A stretch of 64,000 nucleotides of DNA from Rosa chinensis (taxonomy: Eukaryota; Streptophyta; Magnoliopsida; Rosales; Rosaceae): positions 32,217,884 to 32,281,883 of the forward strand of contig NC_037093.1 in NCBI RefSeq assembly GCF_002994745.2, read 5' to 3'. Both the position numbers and the translations under genes were made by a program. The notes under the pieces were generated by a model, which saw only the letters and a program-made list of their open reading frames with translations, was not told where the DNA came from and did not search any database. Shown here in pieces: positions 1 through 12,631 of this stretch; within the stretch, counting starts at the first letter, position 1; each line of letters starts with the position of its first letter.

Positions 1-111
1 CGAATTGGACTAGATGAAGCAGCTTATGATGAGGAATTGACTCCTATTTATTTGCTGAGAAGTAGCTTTCTTTTCGTACCACAATTGCGTGCCTGGCGGA
101 TGGAGGGCTAG
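1..111 (+). CDS. possible 3' end of an unidentified gene
   Basis: Frame 1 is open from the window edge to a TAG at 109-111 and gives 36 residues ending LFVPQLRAWRMEG. I do not recognise the protein. The next 200 bases are T-rich and 3'UTR-like and end in an A-run at 308-323. An open stretch this short can occur by chance, so this is only a candidate for a terminal exon whose body lies left of the window. Confidence 0.3.
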   Translation, partial: RIGLDEAAYDEELTPIYLLRSSFLFVPQLRAWRMEG

Positions 112-323
112 AAGATGATTTTTTCCTCAGAAGACACAGAGTTGTTCTTTGTTTATGGGTTCGCTTCACAAAGCGGGCTCAAATTGACTTGTAATGAGTT
201 TTCATTACTTAGATAGGAGATTGGTTTTTACCTTGCCATTTTTCTGTCTTTAAGTGTATGTTAGAATCTGGCTTTTTGGCTGGTCATCTAATGCAATGAA
301 CCTTAATTAAAAAAAAAAAAAAA
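112..323 (+). other. 3'UTR-like stretch ending in an A-run
   Basis: No reading frame of note. It is T-rich and ends in about 16 A residues (308-323) directly abutting a truncated LTR. It could be the 3'UTR of the preceding open frame, or the end of a retrocopied transcript, since the A-run lies exactly at the junction. Confidence 0.3.
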
Positions 324-1729
324 GGCCCATTCACAGTACGATTTAGGTGACCACGCATACGGGTTTCTTCATCGAGCAGTAGTTTGGTACATCAGTCTGT
401 ACACAATTATAACTTGTAAACGATGATTCAAAAATAAATACGATCCTAAAACAAAACCCGAAAACCCCTCGCACAAATAATTTGTCGAATATCTGAAATC
501 ACATCTGAATCAACCCAAACTTCCAGGGTTTCGCCAATTTAGTTATTCTAACATCCTAGTGAAAAATGAAGACGATCCAATGATTGGATCACCTCAAATC
601 ACAACCCGAAAATCCGAAACTTCAGAAATTCCGATCGATCCCAAAGTTCGCCGTATGGCTACCAAACTACACCCATACGCTCGTAACGACGAGCCATACC
701 AAAATGACCAAAGCGGGACACCCAGAACGGCCAGACACGCCCCTCACGCCAACCACAACTACTGCGCGTGCAGCCCACGCGCCGCAGATTCCAACCCCGA
801 ATTGGGTCACCAAATTTATATCAGAATCTTCCTCTCAACATCCCCAAACAACTTCTTCAACTACCACAAAGTCATATTTCAAAAGAGGAAGCCGGTATTT
901 ACCTCGAAAGCCAAGAAGCTGAAAATCCCCAAAATTGTTCAACTCTTTGGTTCTCTCATCTCCGATCAAATCGAGTTATGAGCTTGTACGAGGATGATAA
1001 GGGAAGCATGGGCTTCAAAACTCAGGTGTGGCGTCGCTGGAAGGTGCCGGAAAAACGCGATCTAACCGGGTCAAGCAAACTCCAGCCGAATGTCCATTAT
1101 TACTTCAATTCTCTATACTCCGGCCAACTCATCACAAACCACCGCCAAGGATCTGAAGAAGACGAGGAGGCAGTCATTTTCTGACCGGTGTGGGTTTGGG
1201 GTGGCCAGAAAGCTGAGATTGGCCGGAAACCCGAAACGGGTCGGCCTCGCCAGATTTTGCTTCAAATCTCCTCCTCCAGTACGAATCAAGAGCATAGGGA
1301 GGCGCGGCGTGGAACCGCCGTTCCAACGCCATCTATCCGGCAGCTTGGGTTGACTTGACGGCGGAGAACCCGTCGGGTCGGCGTTGAGAGAGAATCTGAC
1401 CTAGGGTTTGGGTAATTTTTGAAAAAAAAAATGAAAATTACCAAGGGTAAATGGCTATTTATAGTAACTTTCATGGAATAGTAACTTTTACTTTTTCGCC
1501 CATAACTTGTGCATATGAACTCCGATTTGAGTGTACTACATGACTACGAACTCGGTTTAACGTCCTATACAACTTTCATAAAGGAAGTTTTCTCAAATGA
1601 CAGACGATACAAAAAGGCAACTTTTAGGGCTCTATAAAAGTACCAAAACGAAGTTAAAAGCAAAAGTAAATGTCGTTTACTGTCTGAATGACTAGTAAAC
1701 CAGTAACTTGAGATCTAGAACGTATCACA
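324..1729 (-). mobile_element. truncated LTR of the LARD gypsy-type family
   Basis: The sequence aligns by eye with the distal half of the LTRs at 40664-43417 and 46767-49521. The shared blocks are the ACAGTACGATTTAGG-like start, the GTACACAATTATAA block, the GC-rich stretch near 740-790, and the conserved block near 1497-1640. The right end reads ATCACA, matching the family end GTCACA. About 1.5 kb of the other half, including the hairpin array, is missing. In element orientation (minus) a TATAAATAG-like box lies near 1451-1465. Open frames inside are not genes. Confidence 0.7.
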
Positions 1730-2044
1730 TATAAAGCAAGATTATGCATTGATAATATTCTAAGTTCAAGTATTATTTGTGAAAAAAAAAAACCCAAAAC
1801 TAAAAACAAAAGGACAAATAAAAGAAAAAAATGACAAGTGGTATTCATGAAATAAAAATTAAGAGTGCAGTTTATGAATATTTTTTTTTTAATATTAATT
1901 TTATACTATTATTAATGGAATATAGTTAACATCGGTGCACCAAACAAAAAGGAAAAACAAAAAGAAATTTGATAATGATATTATTATTATTTTTAGGTGG
2001 ATAAATATCCTCTGCCAGTAAGTAGTACATGAAAATGAAACGAA
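1730..2044 (+). promoter_or_regulatory. upstream region of the exonuclease gene
   Basis: Only about 315 AT-rich bases separate the LTR remnant from the start codon at 2045. A T-run lies at 1881-1890 and TTTATACTA-like sequence near 1900, but I see no convincing TATA box. Promoter and 5'UTR must lie here, in the LTR remnant, or both. Confidence 0.35.
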
Positions 2045-4222
2045 ATGGCAGAAGTTTCAGTTGCCACCCGCGTTCAAATCAAACCCTTTGTTTCTGCAAG
2101 CCCGCATCTTCCAATTTGTCGCAACATAACATGGAAAATTTGTGGAGCTGTGGCATCATCTGATTCCTCATCTTCTTCTAGTTGTGGGTATAGCAGGTAT
2201 GATAAACAAACGATAGATGATGGACAAGTAGTATTGCCCAAGAAGAAGAAGAAGAGAAGGAGGGTGTTCTTTCTAGATGTTAATCCTCTGTGTTATGCTG
2301 GAAGTAAACCCTGCTTACACTCTTTTGCTCGCTGGGTTTCCTTGTTTTTTAAGCAAGTTAGCCTCTCTGATCCTGTTATCGCTGTAAGCCTCCGCCTGCT
2401 CTCTCTCTCTGTCTCTCTGTATCGCTAAACTAGCTGGTTGAGTTTTCATTCAGTGTTTATCTGTTTGTTATAGGTTGTTGATGGTGAAAGAGGAAGCGAG
2501 CTCCGCCGGCAGTTGCTACCTTCATATAAAACGCACAGGTGGAAGTTGTTAAGACAGTTTTCAAGGGGTCATGTTGGAAGGTCACACGGAGTCATCAAAG
2601 ATGTTTTTACAAAATGCAATGTGCCTGTGAGTTAACCCGTGTTTGTAATTTTAATTATTTCGAAACCATCATCGTATTGTTTCAGATTCCGAAAGCATTC
2701 ATTAAATCAAACTGTTTTGCTTGCTGTTGGTATAGGCTGTTACAGTGTTAGCGGATTTGTTAAGGGCTTATTTGTTTGCTGACTTCTTGTCTTCAATACT
2801 TGTGTCTCAGCATGATTTAAGGCTAAATTCTAGAGCACATAGAAAATTAATGTGTTGTTGATGGCCATAATCTGAAGAGAAATGATGCAGGTCATAAAAA
2901 TAGATGGCCATGAAGCGGATGATGTTATAGCTACTCTTGCGGAACAAGTTCTACAAATAGGATATCAAGTGGTGATTGCGTCTCCTGATAAAGATTTTAA
3001 GCAATTGCTTTCAGAAGATGTCCAAATCGTAATGCCCCTGGATGATTTAAAGCGCTGGTCCTTTTACACCCTTAAGCACTACATGGCTCAGTATAATTGT
3101 GATCCGTGCTGTGATTTGAGCCTCAGTAAGTCTAAGATGTAATGTGGTCATAATCCTAAGACGTATTAATGTTATTTCCATATATGGGCATATTTGATGA
3201 TAAATGTTATGATTGTTTCTAGACTAAGATGTTGAGACCTTGTGCATTGTCTTCACGGATGTTATTTGGTGTGAGTGTGCCTCTGATATATTAGATTCAT
3301 GATTTGCATAGCTTTTATAGAATGATTGAGTGGCCTGGAATGTGTCATGGAGAAGCACTGATACTGTGCTATAATTGTACTAGAAAGGATGACAATTTGG
3401 ACAGTAACTGTGCAGCAATATTTTGGTCGGTATTTGAGTCATGTATGCACTTAAAGCACAAAAATTGGTATAGATAAGAGTAACCTACAATACAGTTCAG
3501 AGTTTTGGGGTAGCAAAAGTAAGTTACTGTTCATTTCTAGATGAATTTTGTTTGATTGTTATTCATCAGTTTCTTGATGTGCTATTCCAGCTCTGGAAGT
3601 GTTTTTCGAGGATGTATTTTGATCTGATGAACCAAGCGAATCTTCTATGTTCAGTTAATATGAATTCACTGCCAACTTATGTCTAGGATGCATTATGGGA
3701 GATCAAGCTGATGGTGTTCCTGGGATCCAACATCTGGCTCCTGGGTTTGGTCAGAAGACTGCCCTAAAGCTCTTGAAAAAACATGGCTCATTGGAAAATT
3801 TACTAAACATAGCTTCAGTAAGAACTGTGGGCAGACAGTATGCGCAAGATGCTCTTACAAAGTATGCGGATTATCTACGAAGGAACTATGAGATTCTTTC
3901 CCTTAGAAGGTAATGCATGTGATTTTACTTTGATGTTTCTCAACTTTCCAGCGATAATGCTGCTGCTATGCAGAGTATTTATAGTGTGCAAGTGTGTCTC
4001 TTCCTTTTTATTTATTTATTTTCTATTTTTGAAAAAGAAACAAATTTTATTGATATTTCCAAGGTCTCACTATTCTACAGGGATGTCAATGTTCAACTTA
4101 AAGAGGAGTGGCTTGTTCCAAGAGACACAAGCAATGATTCAAAAACTTTGTCAAACTTCTTTAAATTCTTGGAAGAAACCGAGAAGTTCAGTCATCAAAG
4201 TGGATTTATTTCAAATGGCTAA
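2045..4222 (+). CDS. PolI-type 5'-3' exonuclease, probably organellar
   Basis: Five exons join in frame: 2045-2383, 2474-2626, 2891-3125, 3687-3909 and 4081-4222 (363 residues, TAA). All introns are GT-AG. The protein belongs to the FEN/5'-nuclease family related to the N-terminal domain of bacterial DNA polymerase I. Visible motifs are LDVN (Asp78), DGHEADD (169-175), SPDKD (195-199), GDQADGVPGI (247-256) and a helix-hairpin region near 258-280 (FGQKTALKLLKKHGSLENLL). Acidic residues of these motifs bind the metals in the family. The Ser-rich first ~60 residues look like a transit peptide, fitting the plant organellar exonucleases thought to process flaps and RNA primers in plastids or mitochondria. 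The start is the first ATG of the open first exon. The family's usual Asn in GDxxDN is Gly here. No gene symbol is given because plants have two such paralogues and I cannot tell them apart. Confidence 0.88.
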
Positions 4223-6894
4223 GTTGATAGGTAATTTCTTCTAGCTTAGTAAGATGCAGTTTCTCATTTTGATATCATGTCTTTTTGGGGCTATATAAGT
4301 TGTTCGCATTGGACATCTTTGTTCTTTACCAGTAAGTTAATGTATATATTTCATTACACACCTTTTTTCTCCCCAGTAACGAAAACTAGAGCTTCACAAC
4401 TCCCTGATGAGGAAACAGGACAATTAATGATTTCCTTGAAACTGTTACTAATGTCCTTATAATTTTGAAAGCCTTTTTTTTTTTTTTCTTCTTTTGGTCA
4501 AATTATAATTTTAGAGGTTAAATCTAGTAACTATTGCCTACTCTCAGTGTTTGATAAAGAAATATACATACTCCCAAAAGACACCCTCTCAAAAGCTTTT
4601 AAATACCACAAGATTCATTCTACATGTCTCCCACACCACCACTTGTTTCAGATTGTGAAATTTTGAACCATGATAGACAACTTTCAAATTACTTCCATAA
4701 AAAGTGAACCAAGTTCACAACAAAAGTGTTTTTCATCTGATGCTGGTGCAAGGCTACCATCTACATTGAATTATTGATCAGTGGTGCGATGGACATGGAT
4801 GGCTAGACCCAGGCTTGGTAATCCCAACTTTCTTTCTTCTCTTTTTTTTTTTAATTTAAAATTTTATTTTATTTTATTTTATTTATTTATTTTATTTTTT
4901 TCAGAAACCTTCTTTAATGCGATCTTACATATTCTCAACTTGTAATGCATAAGATTGTAACCCCCTGTGGATAGATTTGACAATTCAGTTATTGCATTGT
5001 AATTTACTTTTTCCACATCATTATGATGCTATCTTACAGTGTATCTTTGATTGACTTTTCTTGCATATGTTTATATTCAACATGATCTTGTTGACACTCG
5101 ATAGATATGAATGAAAAAAAATTATAGAATTGTAAACTAACAAAAAATGCGGCAGCGTATTGATTAGAAATGTAAGAGCTCATCAACCTTACAGTTAAGC
5201 AAATCTGGGAAAAAAAAAAAAAAAAAAGCAACCTTAAGAGTTCAACCAAACACAAATTTCATACCGTCATGTTTTGCTCTATAGATCTCTTGAAATGAAG
5301 GAATATACAGAAAGACCGATGCTTCTGTAAATCTGATGGATTTTAGTGTAAGGTGCATAACTATTTGTATCCTCTGTTTTCCTCCCCTCCCCCATTTGGC
5401 TTTCTGATACTTTTTCTCCCCTTGCTTTTGGGATCTCAGGTTTTCTTTTGCAGTGGCGAATAGAAGCTTCCAAGTGATGGAATGCATGCGCAAGATACTA
5501 ACAGGGCTTCATTTTCATTTAACTCAAAAATTAGGATCTACACTCAGTAATATGAAAATTGTACGAATTATACTTGAATTGCTGATGAAGTTTTAATGGT
5601 TTGAATTCTATAAAATTACCTAGTACCCCAATAGGTGAGCACAAGGTGTTCAAAGATGGATTGCTCTACGCTGGTGATCTACCTCTTGGTTCATGTGCTT
5701 TTCCATGCCTGTTCAACTATCTGTTCATTGCTTTTAGCTGTTTGTGACCAAGAGAACTTGTAATTAGACTGATTAGAATCACCAATAATGTACATTGTCT
5801 GTAATGTTAACGAGGAAAAGCATGAAATCATAAGAAAAGCAAAGAAAAAGCTCTAGACGTGGACTCAGGAACACAGACTAGTAAAAAGCGATTAAGAGGG
5901 AAAATCTTATTGGCATCAATGCTTGAGAAAATGGCTATGTTATAACAATGGACTGCCAGGAATGAAATGATTGAGCTGGTCAAGATGCTATAAAGGGATG
6001 AATGCTTGAAAATTTTAATTTCGTTGGTTGAGTGGGGCTGGTAGTCTATTTTCAACTTGTGCTGCTTCACTGATTGCGTGGAAACTCATGTAAAAAAAAA
6101 TGGCATTCCTAAGAGTCGTATGTAACCCAATCCCCACCTGCCATCGACGAACCAAAAAAAGGTGATCGGTTAACAACCACAGATCACTATTCAGAACAGG
6201 TTGTCCTTCACCGCAAATATACCCTTTCAACCAGGTCAACGCAAGGCCTACAGCCCCTCATCAAAACCAGCTTGCTTGAATTTTAATTCAATCAGGAGAT
6301 GGCCTAGTACACTAAAATGATACAGCTGCACATCCTAGGCACCAAAAACCTCATTCACATCCACAACTTCATCCTCGTCTACTAAGGAGAATTTTTGCTG
6401 TGAAGCTGTAATAACATATGCATAGGAGTGAAGGAGCGAAAAAGAAACGAAAAGGTCACCATATCACATCCAAAATAGCAGAACCATAGCGGGAAGAGAA
6501 ACCCAAAACTAGAAAGAATAAATATTTTTAAGAAAAAAAGAAAAAGAGAGGTACAAAAATCTATCTGATGGCTAAAAATATATTTACCTTATAGCATTGC
6601 AATTTATGAAGGTAAAGTAACAAATAATTAAGTACTTCACTGAGTACTTGATTGAAAGATATTGTTAGACAGGTATATACATACTTGAGTGAGCCAACTT
6701 TGCAAACTAAATAATCTCCCAAATTTTGGTATACTTCTAGGCTAAATTTCCCCTCCGCAAAAGATCCTTTAAAGACAGTGATGAAGTTCTAGAAATTGTG
6801 TTGCAATGACTCCCTTGACCTCTTGCTATTGAAACCGCTTGATTTCTTGCAATAGTATTATCATAGAATAATAGATTTCCAGGCCCCTGGCGGT
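4223..6894. other. spacer between two convergent genes
   Basis: The stretch holds the 3'UTRs of the exonuclease gene (+) and the methyltransferase gene (-). It has several T- or A-runs (4471-4488, 5210-5227) and an ATTTT-type low-complexity patch at 4850-4900. No open frame in it resembles a known protein and I see no transposon termini. Confidence 0.6.
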
Positions 6895-9800
6895 TCAGCA
6901 TCTTTTGAATAAGAAAACAAGTACTGGAGACCATGATCGGTTTGATGACTGATACTCACAGCAGATCCATTTCTCAACGGATAGTTTAGAAACAAAGTGT
7001 TGTACCATCTGCAGTTCTTCCCTGAATAGCATAAACAGAAGATAAATCTATAGCATATAACAAGTTGTTGCCCCAAATATGAAGTAACATGGACTGAAGG
7101 AAGTGGTCTTCTTATGTATCATATATGAAAACCTTGGAATATTGTAATAAAGTATGTCTATAACATATTGGAACAAACAGACCAAGACATAAGAAAGCAT
7201 TCATTGTACAAAGCTCTAAACCTATCAGTTCTCAGTTCTCACTGACATAAACCATTCCCACAGTTCCATCACCATGCAAATAAAGCTATCATTTCAAGGA
7301 AAATCAAACCTAGCCCAGCGTACAAGAGAATGCACGTTTCATCTTCTGCAGCAAAGGTACTCCTAAACTTTTAGAGTTGGTATACTATTTGCCTCATATG
7401 AGCTTCGATACACCATCAATAGTATTGTCAGTCATGGAGATTGCAAAATTTCAAAATAAGAACATGAAAAGGTAATAACAGTATGGAATGATTTATTTAT
7501 TTATTTTCTTTTCACTTGGTGTTGCACAAGAAAAATGGGTTACAATTTCTCTGGTTGTATACCATAGAAGGTGTGAAAGAGAAGAAAAGCAATACATGTA
7601 TATATTATAAGTTTATAACATATGGTACACTTGGAATGTGAAAGAGTATATATAGGTTATGAAACCTTTCTCAACTTCCGGATAAGTATTTTCAAATTTG
7701 TGTTGGGAGTTGGGACGTTTTTTCAAATGCAGACCAGGATGCTTTATGATGCATTGAATAAGTGTTAAGATATGAATCTTTTTTTCAATTTCAAGATCAC
7801 ATTGTTTTCTTAATTAGACCCAGTAGCAAACCATCAATTCAGATTGAAGAGTATAAAATCAATAATTTGACAAGGATTGGGTTTTTTTATCTCTCTTTTT
7901 GAACAGTAGTTGGTAACCTTTTTAAAAGTCAATAATTCCTCTCCAAAAATCACCAGAAGCAATTGGTGGTGGATATTGTGTTCCCATTTTCTGAAAACAA
8001 AGACATGGTATGTTGGACCTCCTTGCTGTGGGGCATTCAATTCACTTCACAAGCACCATCATTTTAGATGTGTTTCCAGCCCGAGATATAGCAGTAGAAC
8101 AAAATTCCTTGACCTGATAGCGGGAAAATTTGACAAAGCTGACATTGTATATGTGAAATCTAGAAAAACAAATGGAAGTGTAGTAAGTTCGATTCTTTCT
8201 GCCAACAAAAAGCATGTGACACACAAATCATTCATTTCATAGTACTTTCAACCTTTCACAGTTTCTTATCTTTCTGTTTTTGTAGGAAAAACCCATCAGA
8301 AATCTTTATATAGTAATTCAGGAATATTTTCAAGCTCAAATATTATAATAATGTTAATCCAATTTCATGGAGCCAAGCTCAATGTTGGATGGTCAACTTC
8401 TGCCCAATGGAACATGAGCAGTATCTGATTATTTACTTTGGTATTGGTGTCCTGCAATTCAATCTAGTTTCTCTGTTTTATTTTTTATTTTTTCAACATA
8501 CACAACCCTGGATACACTTCCTATTTACTATTCTCAGAAAACTAACTATGTCACTCTCCCTCTCTCTTCTATCTTCTTTCACTTCGCTCTTCTCAGAGCA
8601 AGATTAGAAAGCAAAACCTAAACAAACCTACCTCACTCCTAAGCAGGTAATTTTGAAGACATATCTGAAAAGGATGCGTAAAATTAAGGTTTTGCCTGCC
8701 AGATCAAATAACAAATATGTGTGTGTATGTGTATCAAGAGAACTGCAACTGGATGAATTAAAGAGACATATATTAGGTGTGTGTGTGTGTGTGTGTGTCG
8801 GTGTGTGTGTGTGTGTAAGTATCATGCTCCCACCTAGTTTTTATCTTTTGGAAGGCAAAACACAAAGTGACAAAACTAAGCCATAAATAACAATCTAAAA
8901 GTAATGCTAGGGACCTACTGTTTGTTCATAAAAAACAAGCCAAGTCTTGCAATATCAAAGGAATTTAAGTGTCTTATATCGTCCCAAGTCCTAACAATTA
9001 ATTTCAAAATGTATATTCCACTATTCCAGAAGAAGATTACTTAAGCAGTTGACTCTGGTTTTACTTAACCTTATGCATTGAAAGCTTCTCAGAAGCTTAG
9101 AAACTGTGAGCCAAATATAAAAAGTGAAGACATAATAATTAAAGGAAAAGAATTCAGAGCAGAAGTGTTACCATCCACCAGGATGCCCCACATAAACCAC
9201 TAAGCTGATAAGCCCTCCTGGCAGCAGGATATCTTTTGCAACTTCCAGTGCTTTCAGTGTTGTTCCTGATTCAGTGATTATTGTTTTGTCGCCACCAGGA
9301 AGATAGCCTAGGTTGAAAGCAACAAGCCTAATGACACCCAAGAAATCAAGTTCTGCTTCAGTTGGAAGTAAGCTTATCTCTATGGAAAAAATGCAGTAGT
9401 ATGTTCTACAATATTGCCATGCTACAATGCAATAAAAATAAATAAAAAAAGAACCTCATATGGGTATTATGTATAGAGTGAGAGAAAGAGAGTGAAGTCA
9501 TTCTAGGCTGTTATCCTGAGATATAAGAATTTAGGGTTATTATCACAAATGGTACCTGAATCTATCATCTATTTTATCGATAGTACCTAAGCTTCAATTT
9601 TGATCACAACCAGTACCTGAACTTTTCGATTTCATTTTAAATGGTACCTAAGGCCACTTTCGGTCACTATTCCGGCCAAAAAGGCCAAATCTAAGAAAAA
9701 AAAAAAAAAAAAACAAGTTCAATGCAAGTCTATTACCAAAAAATCATCACTATATATGATTGCAACCCTCGAAATCATCAAAAATCATCACTATGATAGC

Positions 9801-12631
9801 CTCCCATGCCGTTTTTAGTCGGAATAGTGACCGGAGGTGGCTCTAGGTACCATTTAAAATGAAATCGAAAAGTTCGGGTACTGGTTGTGATCAAAATTAA
9901 AGTTCAAGTACCATCGATAAGATTGATGTATAGTTCAGGTACCATTTGTGATAATAACCCAAGAATTTAAATGCCTGGGAATATTCTAATGTTAGCTGAG
10001 AATACAATTAGATATCCACAGATGATCATAGAATAACATGCATAATAAGCTAACACCAAAGACATACAAACGTTAACTTTAAAAAAAAAAAAAAAAATTT
10101 AGGTCCTTTAACCCCTAGAGACATTGAATGGAATGAGCTGTTTTTTTCCGGCCATCTAATTTTGAAAAGTTTAAATATCCTTCAACAGTAAGCAAATAGA
10201 TCCCAAACATATAAAGGACGATTAAACCTGCCGTAGAATAAGCTATTATTGCAAAAAAATGGTGAACCAGTTATCAGACAAAAAATTACATTACAAATTA
10301 TGCCTCCAAAATATAATAGTCTATGGAGTTGAACTATGGGCTTTCTCAATGAACTTTTCTTCTGTTGTTTCCATTCGTACTCTTTGCAGAACAGTTGATG
10401 CAAAATAGAACTAAAAGAAATAGTTAAAATAATACAAAATTGATGCATTTTCCTACTGAAATTGAGGTTTTGCAAGTCATACAGATTCTAAACACAAAAC
10501 AATAGGATAGCCAGAAACTTAGTTATAGTGACCAGTAAGCACCTAACACATGTATCCTGCAGAAGAACTTCACGCATTTTACTGTGACATTTGGAGAAGA
10601 GCTTAACAAGTTCTTTCTGCACAAAATTGAAGCTAAGAAGCAATTGCAGATACATTGACATGATTATAAAAGAAATCATACTAAATGATTGATATTATGT
10701 GCAGCTAAGTAAAAACAACCCTCAACCAGTAAATATTAAAAACAAAAACTAATAAACAAATCACTGAAGTAAATAACATGTAGTGCTATAAGCTTATGAA
10801 CATGCAAATCACATATAAGACAAACACCATATATATATACAGAAAAGAAAATCCCCATATATATGAAAGCAAAAAATTTTCATCACAAGCTGGCATATAG
10901 AACCTTTTCTGTTTTCTGAACCTACAATAGCAATCTCACTCACATTTTTAACTATTTCATAATTAGAAGTTGTGCCTTAGCATAAGTAAATGCCACAGCA
11001 GTGTCTAATGCCCATCCTATAGCCATTCAGACACTACTATGGCCTTATAACAAATATGGGCTTGTCTTTACTGGCTTACTGTTATTTGCAGAATCTACTG
11101 GAGTGAGATCAGTAATTTTATTTTATTATTTTATTTGGTAATGAAATAGACACTGAATGCACAACTCTTTAGCAAAGTTGTGAACTACTACTCTCACTCC
11201 AAAAGACACTGCAAATAATATTAAGAGACTGAAGCCAACATTACTTGCAAGGCCACAGCATTTTGTGGATGGCTACAGGATGGACGACAGCAAATTCATC
11301 CTCCATTTTTGCAACTAAGGTTAAAAAAAGTAATTATTAGTCAATGGATTACCCATGGAAAGTGAACTAACTATTAATCCGGTGGCGTTACTGAATCAAG
11401 AGAAACCCTTTCCTTTCACACCGATGGGTCCTACGCCAATCTATCCTCCCTTTTATTCATTGCTAAATTTGGTCAGTAAACTAAGTTCTCAAGTCTCATG
11501 ATACAACTTTTGCTAGATACAAGAAGAAACTATAAGATCATGAATTACAACTGCCCAAACTTTGTATTTCATACGAAAGAAGACAAGGGTTAGTACCTCT
11601 TTTGGACTGACCGACTCTTCCAGCAAAGAAGAAGTTTTCTGTAAAGCAACTTCCTGAATATCCATTCCATAAACTGAACCTTTACCTGATTCATCAGCTA
11701 CCATCTTGAGCATTGCTAAGGTATCATGGCCATTGCCACAAGTGGCGTCAATTACCGTATCTCCTTTTTGGACCACACGTTTCCAAACCCTGTTAAATGA
11801 CGGGAGAGTATATATAAAATCTCTATACAATGATATCATGAAATAAGAGGCGAAAGCATGAATGAAAATCTACGGACCAAGAGATTCCACGTTTGCTGAA
11901 GCTGAACTGAACAAAGACTAGTTCAGAGCTTCGTGAAGCATATTTTTCTAAGCATAAGTAATTCGAGGGAAAATTACAAGCGTTTCCACAGCCAAACCAA
12001 GTATAAATTTGACGATTTCAAGGTTTCCTTTCTTTTGTTTTTCATGTTTTTAAAAACTAAAACCAGAAGTGAGTTACATGGTAGGCTCAAACTTATCAGA
12101 CCAACGAAACATGGTCAAAAAGCAGAATTATTTAGTGAAATTAGTCAATGATATCTTACGAGTGAGCAACTTCTGTGGCCTTCTTCTTGCCCGAGATAAA
12201 GCTCAAAAGTAGATCCTCCAATCCTGAATCATGGTCGAGAACATAGAAAAAATCATAACTCAAAAAAAAAAAAAAAAATTGACTATTTGATTTGTTTATC
12301 TTTGGAACAAGTCATTTATAAGCTATTTGATTCCTGAGAAAATGAAAAAGCAGACCAATCCCTCTCCCTCCTCCAATGCAAAATGAAGAAGCTGCAATGT
12401 GTTTGTTTTGAAGCTAAATAAAGGAAGAAGAGTACCAGAGAGAGGAGAGTGTTTGGGCACAGAAACCGAAACCAAGTCGTTGGAAGTTGCAGCGTTCAGT
12501 TCAAACTTGCCCAACCAGCCGTTTCCGGCAGAATTACCCGAAAAGTTTCGGAACGTTGGAGGTTTCTGCTTCTGTGTGCTCAGCAAATGAGGGAGCCCCC
12601 ATGATAACCTCCGTGGCACAACTGCCAACAT
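6895..12631 (-). CDS. SAM-dependent methyltransferase, YtqB/MnmM (rRNA_methylase) family
   Basis: Six minus-strand exons join in frame: 12631-12436, 12223-12160, 11789-11597, 10616-10543, 9327-9172 and 7021-6895 (269 residues, TGA). All introns are GT-AG. Class I methyltransferase motif I is [12 protein letters not shown] (99-110). The family blocks [10 protein letters not shown] (181-190) and HPGG (224-227) follow, and the C-terminus ends VLVFLFKRC. In bacteria this family modifies the wobble uridine of tRNA (mnm5s2U), despite its old rRNA methylase name; the plant substrate is inferred. Bacterial members are about 190 residues, so the extra ~80 N-terminal residues probably form an organellar transit peptide. 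The HPGG block is followed by Trp-Glu-Glu, where many relatives have Arg or Lys before Glu-Glu; this Trp codon spans the last splice junction. Introns are long; intron 4 carries a MITE. Confidence 0.88.
8777..8816. repeat. (GT)n microsatellite
   Basis: About 20 GT dinucleotides with one CG interruption near 8799, inside the last intron of the methyltransferase gene. This 2.15-kb intron (7022-9171) holds nothing else I recognise. Confidence 0.95.
9534..9960. mobile_element. MITE of MULE type in a gene intron
   Basis: A 427-bp element with long terminal inverted repeats. The left end reads GGGTTATTATCACAAATGG and the right end is its complement; similarity extends over more than 100 bases per arm. 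A perfect 9-bp TSD, AAGAATTTA, flanks it (9525-9533 and 9961-9969), as expected for Mutator-like elements. It has no coding capacity. It lies in intron 4 of the methyltransferase gene. Confidence 0.9.

Noticed and set aside
3840..4244. 134-residue frame as a separate gene
   Set aside because: Runs through an intron of the exonuclease in the wrong frame; the joined exons explain the region.
8628..8886. Frames of Thr-His or Val-Cys repeats
   Set aside because: Translation of the (GT)n microsatellite in an intron.
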